A DNA stretch of 46,354 nt from Microbacterium sp. p3-SID336 (GCF_025143365.1 NZ_JALXPE010000033.1:1-46354), one strand, 5' to 3'. Positions 34,988 to 43,007 are shown, counted from the stretch's first letter. The notes: generated by a model not told the origin, from the letters alone. Made by a program: numbers and translations.

Positions 34988-36244
34988 ATGGACACCGCCC
35001 TCACCCGCTCGCAGTTCGTGCGTTGGCGCGCCGCGATCTTCGCCATCTTCCTGGCCAGCGGCCTCTCGATCGCGACGTGGGCGTCCCGCGTGCCCGGCAT
35101 CAAGGAGGCGCTCGGCCTCGACAACGCCCAGGTCGGACTCATCCTGCTCGGCATGGGCGTGGCGTCCATCCTCGGCATCTCCACGAGCCCGGCCGTCATG
35201 GCCCGCACCGGCGCGCGGCGCGGCATGCTCCTCGCGATGCTGACGTTCGCGACCGGCATCGCGCTGGTCGGTCTCGGCGCCACGGTCTTCGGATCCGTGC
35301 CGCTCGTCCTGATCGGCATGGTCCTGTTCGGCTTCGGCAACGGCTGCGTCGACGTCATGATGAACGTCGAGGCGACCGCGATCGAGCAGCAGATGGGGCG
35401 GACGATCCTGCCGGTGTTCCACGCCTTCTTCAGCTTCGGCACCGTCCTGGGGGCGGGCATCGGCGCGCTGGCTGCCCACCTCGCCATCGACGTGGGCACG
35501 CACGCCGTCTCGATGGGCATCGTGATCGCGGTCATCGCCGTCGTGTGCTTCTTCCAGGTGCCCGTGCGCGAAGCCGCGCTCGACCCCGAGGATCACGAGA
35601 AGCCGCCGTTCCGCGAGCGCATGCACATCGCGCTCGAAGCATGGCGCGAACCGCGCACGTATCTTCTGGGCACGGTGATGCTCGGCATGTCCTTCGCCGA
35701 GGGCGGCGCCAACGACTGGATCGCGCTCGGCACCGAGCAGGGACACGGATTCGCGGAGGGTTCGGGAGCGGTCGCCCTCGCCGTGTTCTCGGTGGGGATG
35801 ACCGTCGTGCGCCTGTTCGGCGGTCCGCTGGTCGATCGCTTCGGCCGCGTGCTCGTGCTCCGGGTCCTCGCCGCGACCGCGGCGTCGGGCATCCTGCTGT
35901 TCATCCTCGCCCCGAGCCTGCCGCTCGTCCTCGTCGGCGCCGCGCTGTGGGGCATCGGCGCCTCGCTCGGCTTCCCGCTCGGCATGTCCGCCGCGGCCGA
36001 CGACCCCGCGAAGGCCGCGGCCCGCGTGAGCGCGGCAGCCACCATCGGCTACGTCGCGTTCCTCGGCGGCCCGCCCGTGCTCGGCGTCATCAGCGAGCAC
36101 ATCGGCTTGCTCAACACGCTGTTCATCCTGGTCGCGCTCGTCGTCGTCTCCGGGCTGTTCTCGGGCGCGGCACGACCACTGCGCGCCGACGAGAAGAGCC
36201 CGGCCGCGCGCACGGCGGAGGGCTCGCGCAGGGCGGAGGGCTGA
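34988..36244 (+). CDS. MFS transporter (YbjJ-like)
   Basis: A 418-residue major-facilitator protein with 12 predicted helices. It has FASG/LSIATWASRVPGIKEALGL at the start, GNGCVDVMMNVEATAIEQ in helix 4-5, and the second-half loop GGPLVDRFGRVLVLRVL corresponding to the MFS GxxxDRxGR motif. The motif set resembles the YbjJ/FucP-side group. Control by the adjacent LacI protein suggests a carbohydrate-like substrate, which is inference. ATG 34988 is chosen because it lies 7 nt from a good -10; the frame is open far upstream on the antisense side of lacI. The C-terminal tail is Ala/Arg/Glu-rich. Confidence 0.88.
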   Translation: MDTALTRSQFVRWRAAIFAIFLASGLSIATWASRVPGIKEALGLDNAQVGLILLGMGVASILGISTSPAVMARTGARRGMLLAMLTFATGIALVGLGATVFGSVPLVLIGMVLFGFGNGCVDVMMNVEATAIEQQMGRTILPVFHAFFSFGTVLGAGIGALAAHLAIDVGTHAVSMGIVIAVIAVVCFFQVPVREAALDPEDHEKPPFRERMHIALEAWREPRTYLLGTVMLGMSFAEGGANDWIALGTEQGHGFAEGSGAVALAVFSVGMTVVRLFGGPLVDRFGRVLVLRVLAATAASGILLFILAPSLPLVLVGAALWGIGASLGFPLGMSAAADDPAKAAARVSAAATIGYVAFLGGPPVLGVISEHIGLLNTLFILVALVVVSGLFSGAARPLRADEKSPAARTAEGSRRAEG

Positions 36245-36265
36245 CGCAGGGCGGAGGACCGAGCC

Positions 36266-36922
36266 TCAGTCGTCCGTCCCGCGCACGAGGGCGGCCGCGT
36301 GCGAACGACTCCGGGCGCCGAGCTTGGTCAGCACGTTCGACACGTGCGTCTTCACGGTGGGCACCGAGATGCGCAGGCGCGCCGCGAGCTGGGCGTTGGA
36401 CCATCCCTGCAGGATGCCGTCCAGCACCTCGCGTTCACGCGCAGTGAGGTCGGACAGCGGAAGCTCTGTCCGACCAGCGGGCGCGGTGATGGCGGCTGCC
36501 GCCGTACCCGCCACCGCGGCGAGCGCCCGACGCGTGACCCGCGGGTCGAGCGCTCCCCCGCCGGCGGCCACCTCCCGGACGGCCTGCGCGAGCGTCGGCG
36601 CGTCGACCGTCTTCAGCAGGAAGCCGACAGCTCCGGCACGCAGTGCGGCCAGCACGAGCTCGTCCTCGTCGAAGCTGGTGAGCACCAGGACGTCCGCGAG
36701 CCCGCGTTCCACGATCTCCCTGGTCGCCGACACCCCGTCTCGGGCCGGCATGCGCAGGTCCATCAGCACGACGTCCGGGCGCAGGGCGGCAGCATTCCGC
36801 ACCGCGACCTCGCCGTCCGCCGCCTCGCCGACCACCGCGATGTCGTGGGTCTCCAGCATCAGGCGCAGCCCGGCTCTGATCGCGCCGTGGTCGTCGGCCA
36901 GGAGCACCGTCGGCCCGCTCAT
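36266..36922 (-). CDS. NarL/LuxR-family response regulator
   Basis: A 218-residue two-component regulator. The receiver domain has the acidic pocket at Asp10-Asp11, the phosphoacceptor Asp55 (VVLMDLRMP) and Lys104 (FLLKTVD). The C-terminal LuxR-type helix-turn-helix is LTAREREVLDGILQGWSNAQ then LAARLRISVPTVKTHVSNVL. A ~25-residue Ala-rich linker joins the two. Its ATG overlaps the stop of the histidine kinase gene (ATGA), so the two form a cognate pair. The targets are unknown; the divergent GAP-family gene is a candidate by position. Confidence 0.94.
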   Translation of the reverse strand: MSGPTVLLADDHGAIRAGLRLMLETHDIAVVGEAADGEVAVRNAAALRPDVVLMDLRMPARDGVSATREIVERGLADVLVLTSFDEDELVLAALRAGAVGFLLKTVDAPTLAQAVREVAAGGGALDPRVTRRALAAVAGTAAAAITAPAGRTELPLSDLTAREREVLDGILQGWSNAQLAARLRISVPTVKTHVSNVLTKLGARSRSHAAALVRGTDD

Positions 36923-38133
36923 GCCCGCACCTGCATCGGCAGCCGCGCCTCCACGACCCAGCCGTCGCCGGTCGGCCCCGCACCGAACACGCCGCCCAAG
37001 GCCGTGACCCGCTCCCGGAGCAGTTGCAGCCCCCAGCCCTCACCGTCGTGCGCGGCGGCGGCGGCAGCCGTCCCCCCGCGCGACCGCACGCTCACCAGCG
37101 CCTCGTCATCGCCGCGTCGCACGACCACGTCGACCGCCGCGCCGCTCGCATGGCGCACGCAGTTGCCGAGCGCCTCGCGCACCACCCGCACCACCGCCTG
37201 CTCGCCGCCTGCGCCGATGTCGCGCATACCCTCCGGCGGGCCGTCCACGCGCACGTCGAGCCCGGAACGGCGCGCCTCCCGCACGATGCCCTCCAGGTCG
37301 GCCCATCCCGGCGCGGAGGCGAGGGCACCGTCCCCTCGGCGCAGCACCGTGATCAGCGAGCGCAGGGCCGCATGCGCATCCAGTCCTGCGTCGCGCACGG
37401 CACGCAGCGCCGCCCGGTCGTCCGAACGCGCGGGATCGGTCGACAGCGCCGCCTCCGCACGGATCGCCATCGCCATCACGTGCCCCGCGACCACGTCGTG
37501 CAGCTCCCCCGCCATCGTCTCTCGTTCGCGCCGCACGGCCTCGATGCGGTCGCGCTCGGCCGCAGCCGCCGCCTCCTCCGCACGTTGCCGATGCAGCTCG
37601 GCGAGCTCGTGGGCCTGCGACACGGCGACCGCCCACCAGTAGTCCGTGCCGAAGACCGCGCCGAACTGCACGCCGACGAGCACCGCCACCGCCAGGGACC
37701 CGTCGCTGACGACCAGCGCCGCCGCGAAGAGCAGGACCGTCGCCGTCGCGAGCAGCGCCAGGAGCACCCGGCGCCCGCGCGGGCCGGCAAGGAAGGCCGC
37801 CGTCCAGAGCACATCGAGCAGCACGACCAGCGTGCCGATGCCGCCCGTCGTGAGCAGGTCGGCCATGAAGAGCGCCGCGACCAGCACGAGCACCGTGTAC
37901 GGCCACCGCCGCTTGACCAGGGCGAGTGCACACGCCGGGAGCGCCAGCGCCAGCGCCCACCACGGGGAGACCGTCTCCGGCAGAAGGGAGAACGAGCTCC
38001 AGACTCCGCGGAACCCCAGGGCTGCCATGACCACCGCGAGCAGTGCCATGCCGACAGGGTCCAGCCACCAGCGGTGGCGCTGATACCAGGAGCCGAGCCC
38101 TCCGTCGCCCCGATCGTGCATGACCTCATGCAA
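36919..38133 (-). CDS. Sensor histidine kinase (HisKA_3 type)
   Basis: Membrane-bound kinase of about 404 residues. The N-terminal half has about six helices in pairs without a large external loop, so it probably senses within the membrane. A coiled coil (HELAELHRQRAEEAAAAAER) follows, then the HisKA_3 phosphoacceptor region ETMAGELHDVVAGHVMAMAI with its His, and the ATPase domain with the N-box VREALGNCVRHA and the closing GEGWGLQLLRERVTALGG. I use TTG at 38133 because AAGGAGGAGG lies 9 nt upstream; ATG 38121 is the alternative. It is co-translated with the response regulator and divergent from the GAP-family gene. Confidence 0.9.
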   Translation of the reverse strand: MHEVMHDRGDGGLGSWYQRHRWWLDPVGMALLAVVMAALGFRGVWSSFSLLPETVSPWWALALALPACALALVKRRWPYTVLVLVAALFMADLLTTGGIGTLVVLLDVLWTAAFLAGPRGRRVLLALLATATVLLFAAALVVSDGSLAVAVLVGVQFGAVFGTDYWWAVAVSQAHELAELHRQRAEEAAAAAERDRIEAVRRERETMAGELHDVVAGHVMAMAIRAEAALSTDPARSDDRAALRAVRDAGLDAHAALRSLITVLRRGDGALASAPGWADLEGIVREARRSGLDVRVDGPPEGMRDIGAGGEQAVVRVVREALGNCVRHASGAAVDVVVRRGDDEALVSVRSRGGTAAAAAAHDGEGWGLQLLRERVTALGGVFGAGPTGDGWVVEARLPMQVRA

Positions 38134-38237
38134 CCACGGCGGCCTCCTCCTTCGCATCCGACGAAGGGATGAGGCGACACCCGCGAACGGTACTTTCGCC
38201 CGATCCGCGCCGCCGCGCACAGCACGACGCTGGAGGC

Positions 38238-39323
38238 ATGGAACTCTTCGGCGGGCTGCCGCTGCCCCTCTCCCTCGCCGTGCTGGCCCTGATCGACGGA
38301 CTAAGCGTCGGCACCCTGCTGATACCCGTCTTCCTGCTCCTGCATCCTGGCCGCGTGCGCGTCGGTCGCATCCTCCTCTACCTGGGCACGATCGCGGCCT
38401 TCTACCTCCTCGTCGGACTCCTCTTCCTGTGGGGGCTGGTGAACCTCGTCGATGTCGCCGCGGATTTCCTGAGCTCCCCCGCCGGGATGATCATCCGCCT
38501 GGTGGTGGGCGCCGCGCTGCTGATCACCGCTCTCGTGATGCCGACGAAGCCCCCCGCGGATGCCGCGGCGGCGATCCCCGCACCGCGCTCCGACGCCTCC
38601 CCTTCCGCGTCCCCCTCCCTCGCGCCTGTCCTCCCTGCACCGCGCACTGACGCCTCGCCCTCTCCGGCCCCCTTCCCCGGGACCCCGCTCTCCGCACCGC
38701 GCTCCGGCTCCGCCCCTTCTCGAGCCGCCTCCCCCGGGGCCGCGCATGCCGACGCGGACCCGGCGTCCGCCGATGCCGTGTCGGTGTGGGCCCGCCTCGA
38801 CGCACCCGACGCGGCTGCGGATGTCGCGCCGCCTACCGCTGTTGCGGGCGGCCCGCGCGCGGCCGCATCGCCGCCGCCCCTCCCTGCCGCGGTCGCCGGC
38901 GCGGCCCCCGTGGCACCGCGCCCCGGCCGCCTGCTGCGGTGGCGGGAGCGCCTGCTGGACCCGCGCATGCGAGGTGTCGCGGTGATGGCGGTCGCGGTGG
39001 CCGCCGGGCTCGTGGAGGTGGCGACCATGCTGCCGTACATCGTGGCGATGACCATGCTCGCCGAGGCCGGCGTCGACCCCTCGCTGCGAGTGCTCTCCCT
39101 CGCGGGATACTGCGCCCTGATGATCGCCCCGGCCCTCGTGCTCCTCGCGCTGCGACTGGTGGCGAGGGGGCTGGTGCAACGGCCTCTCGAGCGCTTCGCC
39201 GCCTGGATGGAGCGCACCGGCGCCGAGAACACGGCCTGGATCATCGGCATCCTCGGGTTCCTGATCGCCCGGTCGGCCGCCACCGAGCTCGGGCTGTTCG
39301 AGGCGATCGGCTCCATCCTCTGA
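38238..39323 (+). CDS. GAP-family membrane protein with an extended low-complexity loop
   Basis: A 361-residue protein of the actinobacterial GAP (Sap/GPL-addressing) family, implicated in mycobacteria in moving lipids to the surface. Six helices are arranged three plus three, with family segments LLIPVFLLLHPGRVRVGRIL and LEVATMLPYIVAMTMLA-like VEVATMLPYIVAMTMLAEAG. Between the halves (residues ~112-235) lies a ~120-residue Pro/Ser/Ala-rich loop with degenerate repeats (PAPRSDASPS, PAPRTDASPS, SAPRSGSAPS). Family members often have a loop here but this one is long. The start ATG has TGGAGG upstream; TACTTT at 38191-38196 may be the -10. It is divergent from the two-component system. Confidence 0.82.
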   Translation: MELFGGLPLPLSLAVLALIDGLSVGTLLIPVFLLLHPGRVRVGRILLYLGTIAAFYLLVGLLFLWGLVNLVDVAADFLSSPAGMIIRLVVGAALLITALVMPTKPPADAAAAIPAPRSDASPSASPSLAPVLPAPRTDASPSPAPFPGTPLSAPRSGSAPSRAASPGAAHADADPASADAVSVWARLDAPDAAADVAPPTAVAGGPRAAASPPPLPAAVAGAAPVAPRPGRLLRWRERLLDPRMRGVAVMAVAVAAGLVEVATMLPYIVAMTMLAEAGVDPSLRVLSLAGYCALMIAPALVLLALRLVARGLVQRPLERFAAWMERTGAENTAWIIGILGFLIARSAATELGLFEAIGSIL

Positions 39324-39351
39324 CCCGGCGCTCCGGACGCTCACGACGAAG

Positions 39352-39357
39352 TAGGCT
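39352..39357 (+). promoter_or_regulatory. nucS -10 element, leaderless-type
   Basis: TAGGCT ends 6 nt before the GTG start of nucS. There is no ribosome site. Confidence 0.5.
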
Positions 39358-39363
39358 CGTCGA

Positions 39364-40059
39364 GTGCGTCTCGTCATCGCCCGCTGCTCGGTCGACTACA
39401 CCGGCCGGCTCAACGCCCATCTCCCACTCGCGACCAGGCTGCTCGTCCACAAGGGCGACGGCAGCCTGCTCGTGCACTCCGACGGCGGCAGCTACAAGCC
39501 GCTGAACTGGATGAGCCCGCCGTGCTCCCTCGCCCACGAGGAGCCCGGAGAGGAGGAGGCGAGCGCCGGTGTCGTCGAGGTGTGGCGCGTCACGCACAAG
39601 AAGACCGGCGATGCGCTGCGGGTGCAGATCTACGAGATCGTTCACGACTCCAGCCACGAGCTCGGCCTCGATCCCGGGCTGCAGAAGGACGGCGTCGAGG
39701 CCGACCTGCAGCGCCTCCTCGCCGAGCAGGTCGACCGCATCGCCGACGGTGCGACCCTCGTGCGTCGCGAGTACCCCACGGCGATCGGGCCGGTGGACCT
39801 CCTCGTGCGCGATGCGGCGGGGACGGCGATCGCGGTGGAGGTGAAGCGCCGCGGGGACATCGACGGTGTGGAGCAGCTCACCCGCTACCTGGAGCTGCTC
39901 GGCCGCGACCCCCACCTCTCCCCCGTGCAGGGCGTGTTCGCGGCACAGGAGATCAAGCCGCAGGCCCGCGTGCTCGCCGAGGATCGAGGCATCCGCTGCC
40001 TCGTGCTCGATTACGACGACATGAAGGGGATCGAGTCCGGCATCCCCCGCCTGTTCTGA
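39364..40059 (+). CDS. nucS: Mismatch-specific endonuclease NucS/EndoMS
   Basis: A 231-residue endonuclease that replaces MutSL in actinobacteria by cutting both strands at G:T, T:T and G:G mismatches. The N-terminal dimerisation/DNA-binding domain opens with [20 protein letters not shown]. The C-terminal RecB-like nuclease domain has Asp145 (GPVDLLVRD), Glu159 and Lys161 (VEVKRR), a complete active site. The last residues (GIPRLF) resemble a sliding-clamp-binding motif as expected for the family. It starts at GTG 39364, six bases after a -10, so it is likely leaderless. It stands alone. Confidence 0.95.
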   Translation: MRLVIARCSVDYTGRLNAHLPLATRLLVHKGDGSLLVHSDGGSYKPLNWMSPPCSLAHEEPGEEEASAGVVEVWRVTHKKTGDALRVQIYEIVHDSSHELGLDPGLQKDGVEADLQRLLAEQVDRIADGATLVRREYPTAIGPVDLLVRDAAGTAIAVEVKRRGDIDGVEQLTRYLELLGRDPHLSPVQGVFAAQEIKPQARVLAEDRGIRCLVLDYDDMKGIESGIPRLF

Positions 40060-40080
40060 CGCGGCTCCCCGCCGTTTCCG

Positions 40081-40470
40081 TCACCGCACGGAGATCAGGC
40101 GCCGCGGAGGTCCTTCGAGGCGGGCCACCGCGATCTTGACCTCGGTCAACTCGTGCTCGACACCCGCAAGCCGCGCATCGATCCCCGCGAACCGCGCATC
40201 CGCACGCTCCTCCGCCTGGGCGAAGCGCACTTCCATCAGCTCGTGGACGGCGGCGAACTGCGCATCCGATCCCAGGAAACGAGCGTTCATCCGGTCGTCC
40301 GTCGCGGTGAACCGAGCGTCGACACCGGCGAACCGAGTGTCCATCCGGTCTGCCATGGCGGCGAACCGCGCATCCATGCGCGTCACGAGCCATCCGAATC
40401 CGCTCACCAACGCGACCAGGATCGTCACCGTCGTCCCCAGGATCGTGATCACTTCCATCGACACGAACAT
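40081..40470 (-). CDS. Small membrane-anchored coiled-coil protein with heptad-like repeats
   Basis: A 129-residue protein with one N-terminal helix in the membrane (residues ~8-30, ITILGTTVTILVALVSGFGW). About 85 residues of repeated DARFAGV/DRMDTRF-type heptads follow, predicted to form a long coiled coil with regular Asp, Arg and Phe. The end is LEGPPRRLISVR. Similar small hypothetical proteins seem common in actinobacteria; I know of no function. ATG 40470 has a G-rich site upstream; ATG 40458 is an alternative. It is convergent with nucS and separated by 21 bp. Confidence 0.7.
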   Translation of the reverse strand: MFVSMEVITILGTTVTILVALVSGFGWLVTRMDARFAAMADRMDTRFAGVDARFTATDDRMNARFLGSDAQFAAVHELMEVRFAQAEERADARFAGIDARLAGVEHELTEVKIAVARLEGPPRRLISVR

Positions 40471-40570
40471 GCCCCCATTCTCACCCGCGCTCCCGCCGCT
40501 GTCACGACCCTAGGACGCAGCATTTCGCAGGTGGCGCGGCGAATCCGCAAGACGTGGAGTACCTGTGCCA

Positions 40571-40620
40571 CTGCACACATGTGCAGGACGGCCGGAGCGA
40601 CGCACGAGGGCCCATAGGCT
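40571..40620 (+). promoter_or_regulatory. Promoter of the HAD gene with upstream palindrome
   Basis: TAGGCT (40615-40620) lies 6 nt before the ATG, so the mRNA is probably leaderless. CTGCACA-CA-TGTGCAG (40571-40586) is an inverted repeat centred about 48 bp upstream of the start; its half-sites equal those of the TetR operator at 17652 but with a 2-nt rather than 4-nt spacer. Confidence 0.5.
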
Positions 40621-40626
40621 GGACCT

Positions 40627-41292
40627 ATGGCCCCCTCCCCCTACTCGTGCGTCCTCTGGGATGTCGACGGCACGATCATCGACGCATCGGTCGGGATCCT
40701 TCGCCGACTCACCGTCGCCCTGACGCACTTCGGGCACCCGGCCCCCACCCGCGACCAGCTGGTGCACTGGATCGGGCCGCCCATGTTCCAGTCCTTCCAG
40801 GACCAGGCGGGGATGACGCCGGAGCAGTCCGCCGAGGCCGTGGCGTTCTATCGCACGCTCGGCAAGGCCGACGGCTACACCACCGACGTGCAGACGTACC
40901 CCGGCGTGACCGAGCTCATCCACGAGCTGCACGCCGCCGGGGTTCCTCAGGCGACCGCCAGCTCCAAGCCGGAGAACCAGGTCGACGCCCTCGTCGACCA
41001 CTTCGGCCTGCGCCCGGCTTTCCTCACCACGGTCGGCGCGACTCCCGATGAGTCGACGCTCGCGTCGAAGACAGATATCGTCGCCGAGGCCCTGCGCCGA
41101 CTGCGCGCGCTGGGCGCAGACACGTCACGGCCCGTGCTCGTGGGCGACCGCCATCACGATGTGGAAGGCGGGGACGCCAACGACGTGCCGGTGGTCTTCG
41201 TCGAGTGGGGCTTCAGCGACCCGCACGAGGGCGACGCGGCGGCGTTCCGCGTCGCGACGGTCGCGGAGCTCCGCGCTCTGCTGCTCACCTGA
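40627..41292 (+). CDS. HAD-superfamily hydrolase (phosphoglycolate phosphatase-like)
   Basis: A 221-residue phosphatase of the HAD superfamily. Motif I is WDVDGTI (Asp12 and Asp14), motif II is ATASSKP, and motif III/IV is SKTDIV with LVGDRHHDVEGG, the conserved acidic pair in slightly unusual form (GDRHHD as in PGP/Gph-type enzymes). A helical cap of the C1 type lies at ~20-85. The substrate may be phosphoglycolate, pyrophosphate or a sugar phosphate. It starts at ATG 40627, six bases after a -10. It is convergent with the cold-shock gene. Confidence 0.9.
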   Translation: MAPSPYSCVLWDVDGTIIDASVGILRRLTVALTHFGHPAPTRDQLVHWIGPPMFQSFQDQAGMTPEQSAEAVAFYRTLGKADGYTTDVQTYPGVTELIHELHAAGVPQATASSKPENQVDALVDHFGLRPAFLTTVGATPDESTLASKTDIVAEALRRLRALGADTSRPVLVGDRHHDVEGGDANDVPVVFVEWGFSDPHEGDAAAFRVATVAELRALLLT

Positions 41293-41321
41293 ACCCGCTC
41301 AGGGCACGCCATAACCACCGA

Positions 41322-41367
41322 ACTCCCCGTCGAAAGTCCGCTCGAGTGCGATCTTCAGACGGGGAGT
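41322..41367. terminator. Bidirectional hairpin terminator between HAD and cold-shock genes
   Basis: ACTCCCCGTC (41322-41331) pairs perfectly with GACGGGGAGT (41358-41367); the loop also contains a partly palindromic core (CGCTCGAGTGCG). It lies between two convergent stop codons. Confidence 0.75.
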
Positions 41368-41385
41368 CCCGTGTGTGCCACCGTC

Positions 41386-41592
41386 TCAGACGGGGCGGAT
41401 GTTCTCTGCCTGCAGGCCCTTGGGGCCCTGCGCCACATCGAACTCGACTCGCTGGTTCTCTTCGAGAGACCGGTAGCCGGATGACTGGATGGCGGAGTAG
41501 TGCGCGAAGACGTCAGCGCCTCCGTCGTCGGGGGAGATGAAGCCGAAGCCCTTCTCCGAGTTGAACCACTTGACCGTGCCCTGGGTGCTCAT
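41386..41592 (-). CDS. Cold-shock protein, CspA family
   Basis: A 68-residue single cold-shock domain that binds single-stranded RNA and DNA. RNP1 is KGFGFI at residues 14-19 and RNP2 is VFAHYS at 28-33. The full domain runs from [14 protein letters not shown] to [10 protein letters not shown]. The ATG at 41592 has only a weak ribosome site (AGGCAG). A probable promoter lies 240 nt upstream (TAGGCT, minus strand, 41839-41844), giving the long leader typical of temperature-controlled csp genes. Confidence 0.95.
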   Translation of the reverse strand: MSTQGTVKWFNSEKGFGFISPDDGGADVFAHYSAIQSSGYRSLEENQRVEFDVAQGPKGLQAENIRPV

Positions 41593-41838
41593 GTACTGCC
41601 TGTTCTGCTGGGTAAGAAGCCGACGCAGGGGTGCACCGACATCGCTAACGCTAGTGGAGGGGACCCCCAGCGGAATAGCCGCGACCAGAAGGTAATCCAA
41701 ATGTTGCACGAGCGGCATCCGGCCGTCGGGCGGCGCGATCACGCGGAGAACGGCGAGGAGAGGACCGGAGAAATGGTGTGGCCCTCACCGCGGGGGGAGC
41801 GATGAGGGCCGAAGACGACCGGAGGGTGCGTCAGGTAC

Positions 41839-41881
41839 AGCCTAGCTCCTTTTTCGCTCCCGTGTCCCCCTTTTGGGGGAC
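41839..41881 (-). promoter_or_regulatory. Probable cold-shock gene promoter with palindrome over the -35
   Basis: On the minus strand TAGGCT (41839-41844) with GGGACA 18 nt upstream forms a plausible promoter. The right arm of GTCCCCCAAAAGGGGGAC overlaps the -35. Confidence 0.4.
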
Positions 41882-41915
41882 AAATCGGAAAATCGGTGGG
41901 AGGATGGACGATAGC

Positions 41916-41961
41916 GGCCCCCTCGAGTAGCCCATTGGGGACTGAACTACTCGAGAGGGCC
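41916..41961. ncRNA. Possible structured RNA or attenuator hairpin
   Basis: GGCCCCCTCGAGTAG (41916-41930) and CTACTCGAGAGGGCC (41947-41961) form a 15-bp stem with one mismatch and a 16-nt loop that can itself pair (CCC with GGG). No U-run follows in either direction, and no family match is known to me, so this is a candidate only. Confidence 0.3.
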
Positions 41962-42134
41962 CAATCGCATGCACGGATCGTCCTGCCCCTGGGGTGGGCC
42001 GCGCGTCTCCTGGGGAGAGACGGAGACGATCAATCCCCTTGTGCATGCACCTTCACCCTAGGGGAGGATGTGCGCTCACGCCACGGACCGTCGGCGCGGC
42101 GCGATCGTCGAAGGTCGGGGACGGGATGCGCGAG

Positions 42135-42140
42135 TAGCCT
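42135..42140 (+). promoter_or_regulatory. -10 element of the shikimate dehydrogenase-like gene, leaderless-type
   Basis: TAGCCT ends 6 nt before the GTG at 42147. Confidence 0.5.
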
Positions 42141-42146
42141 GATGCG

Positions 42147-43007
42147 GTGACCATGCTCAACAAGGACATGACGCTGTGCATCTCGCTGTCCGCGCGGCCG
42201 AGCAACAACGGAACCCGCTTCCACAACCACCTCTACGAGGCGCTCGGCCTGAACTGGATCTACAAGGCGTTCGCCCCCGCCGATCTCGGACAGGCGATCG
42301 CCGGCGTGCGCGGGCTGGGCATCCGCGGGTGCGCGATCTCGATGCCCTATAAGGAGGACGTGATCGCGCTCGTCGACCGCATGGACGCGACGGCGCTCGC
42401 GATCGACTCGGTGAACACGATCGTGAACGACGACGGCGTGCTCACGGCCTACAACACGGACTACGCGGCCATCGCCCAGCTGATCGCGCAGCATCGGATC
42501 GACCCCTCGTCCTCCGTGCTGCTCCGGGGCTCCGGCGGGATGGCCAAGGCGACCGCCGCGGCGTTCCGGGACGCGGGCTTCCGCGACGTCACGATCGTGG
42601 CGCGCAACGAGGAGCGCGGTCGCGCCCTCGCCGCGCTGTCCGATTTCGCCTGGCAGGCAGAGCTCGGCGACGCCGGCGCGGACGTGCTCGTAAACGTCAC
42701 TCCGCTGGGGATGGCGGGGGGACCGGACGCGGACGCACTCTCCTTCCCGGAGAAGGCGATCGCCGCCGCGACCCTCGTGTTCGATGTGGTCGCCCTGCCC
42801 GCCGAGACCCCGCTGATCCGGGCAGCGCGTGCGACCGGCAGGTCCGTGATCACCGGGGCGGAGGTCGCCACGCTCCAGGCGCTCGAGCAGTTCGTCCTCT
42901 ACACCGGTGTTCGCCCGACGGACGCCCAGGTCCGGGCCGCCGAGGCGTATATGCGCGAAGGGGCATATACGCTCTGCGTCACGAGGCGATGCCGCTCTGC
43001 GTTGTGA
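42147..43007 (+). CDS. Shikimate 5-dehydrogenase-family oxidoreductase
   Basis: A 286-residue NADP-dependent dehydrogenase of the AroE superfamily. Substrate-side residues are SLSARPSNNGTRFHN (replacing the usual SxSPxxHN), Lys69 in MPYKE, Asn90 (SVNTIV) and Asp105 (YNTDY). The nucleotide loop is GSGGMA at 128-133. The altered first motif puts it in the shikimate-dehydrogenase-like group rather than housekeeping AroE, so the substrate may differ. It starts at GTG 42147 (leaderless-type promoter); an ATG two codons later is an alternative. The last ~20 codons run into an inverted repeat and a 23-bp tandem array, and the stop lies in the first repeat unit. Confidence 0.88.
   Translation: MTMLNKDMTLCISLSARPSNNGTRFHNHLYEALGLNWIYKAFAPADLGQAIAGVRGLGIRGCAISMPYKEDVIALVDRMDATALAIDSVNTIVNDDGVLTAYNTDYAAIAQLIAQHRIDPSSSVLLRGSGGMAKATAAAFRDAGFRDVTIVARNEERGRALAALSDFAWQAELGDAGADVLVNVTPLGMAGGPDADALSFPEKAIAAATLVFDVVALPAETPLIRAARATGRSVITGAEVATLQALEQFVLYTGVRPTDAQVRAAEAYMREGAYTLCVTRRCRSAL
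42945..42972. repeat. 10-bp perfect inverted repeat inside the gene end
   Basis: GCGTATATGC (42945-42954) and GCATATACGC (42963-42972) pair perfectly across 8 nt. It is A/T-rich for this genome and directly precedes the tandem array. It lies within the coding region of the shikimate dehydrogenase-like gene. Confidence 0.8.

Larger units (their letters stand above)
41593..42146. other. 554-bp intergenic region with several strong inverted repeats and no convincing gene
   Basis: I find no coding sequence with family similarity here; short open frames on both strands look random. Structures seen: GCCCTCA/TGAGGGC (41781-41787 with 41803-41809) in the csp leader; GTCCCCC-TTTT-GGGGGAC (41864-41881); a 15-bp stem with one mismatch (41916-41930 with 41947-41961) holding a nested CCC-ATT-GGG loop; GATCGTC/GACGATC arms around 41975-42030; the palindrome GTGCATGCAC (42041-42050); CCCTAGGG near 42057. 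It could hold a small RNA or overlapping regulatory hairpins. Confidence 0.6.

Noticed and set aside
41831..42046. 71-residue minus-strand open frame beside the cold-shock gene
   Set aside because: It has no ribosome site or family match and overlaps several inverted repeats, so it is more likely non-coding.
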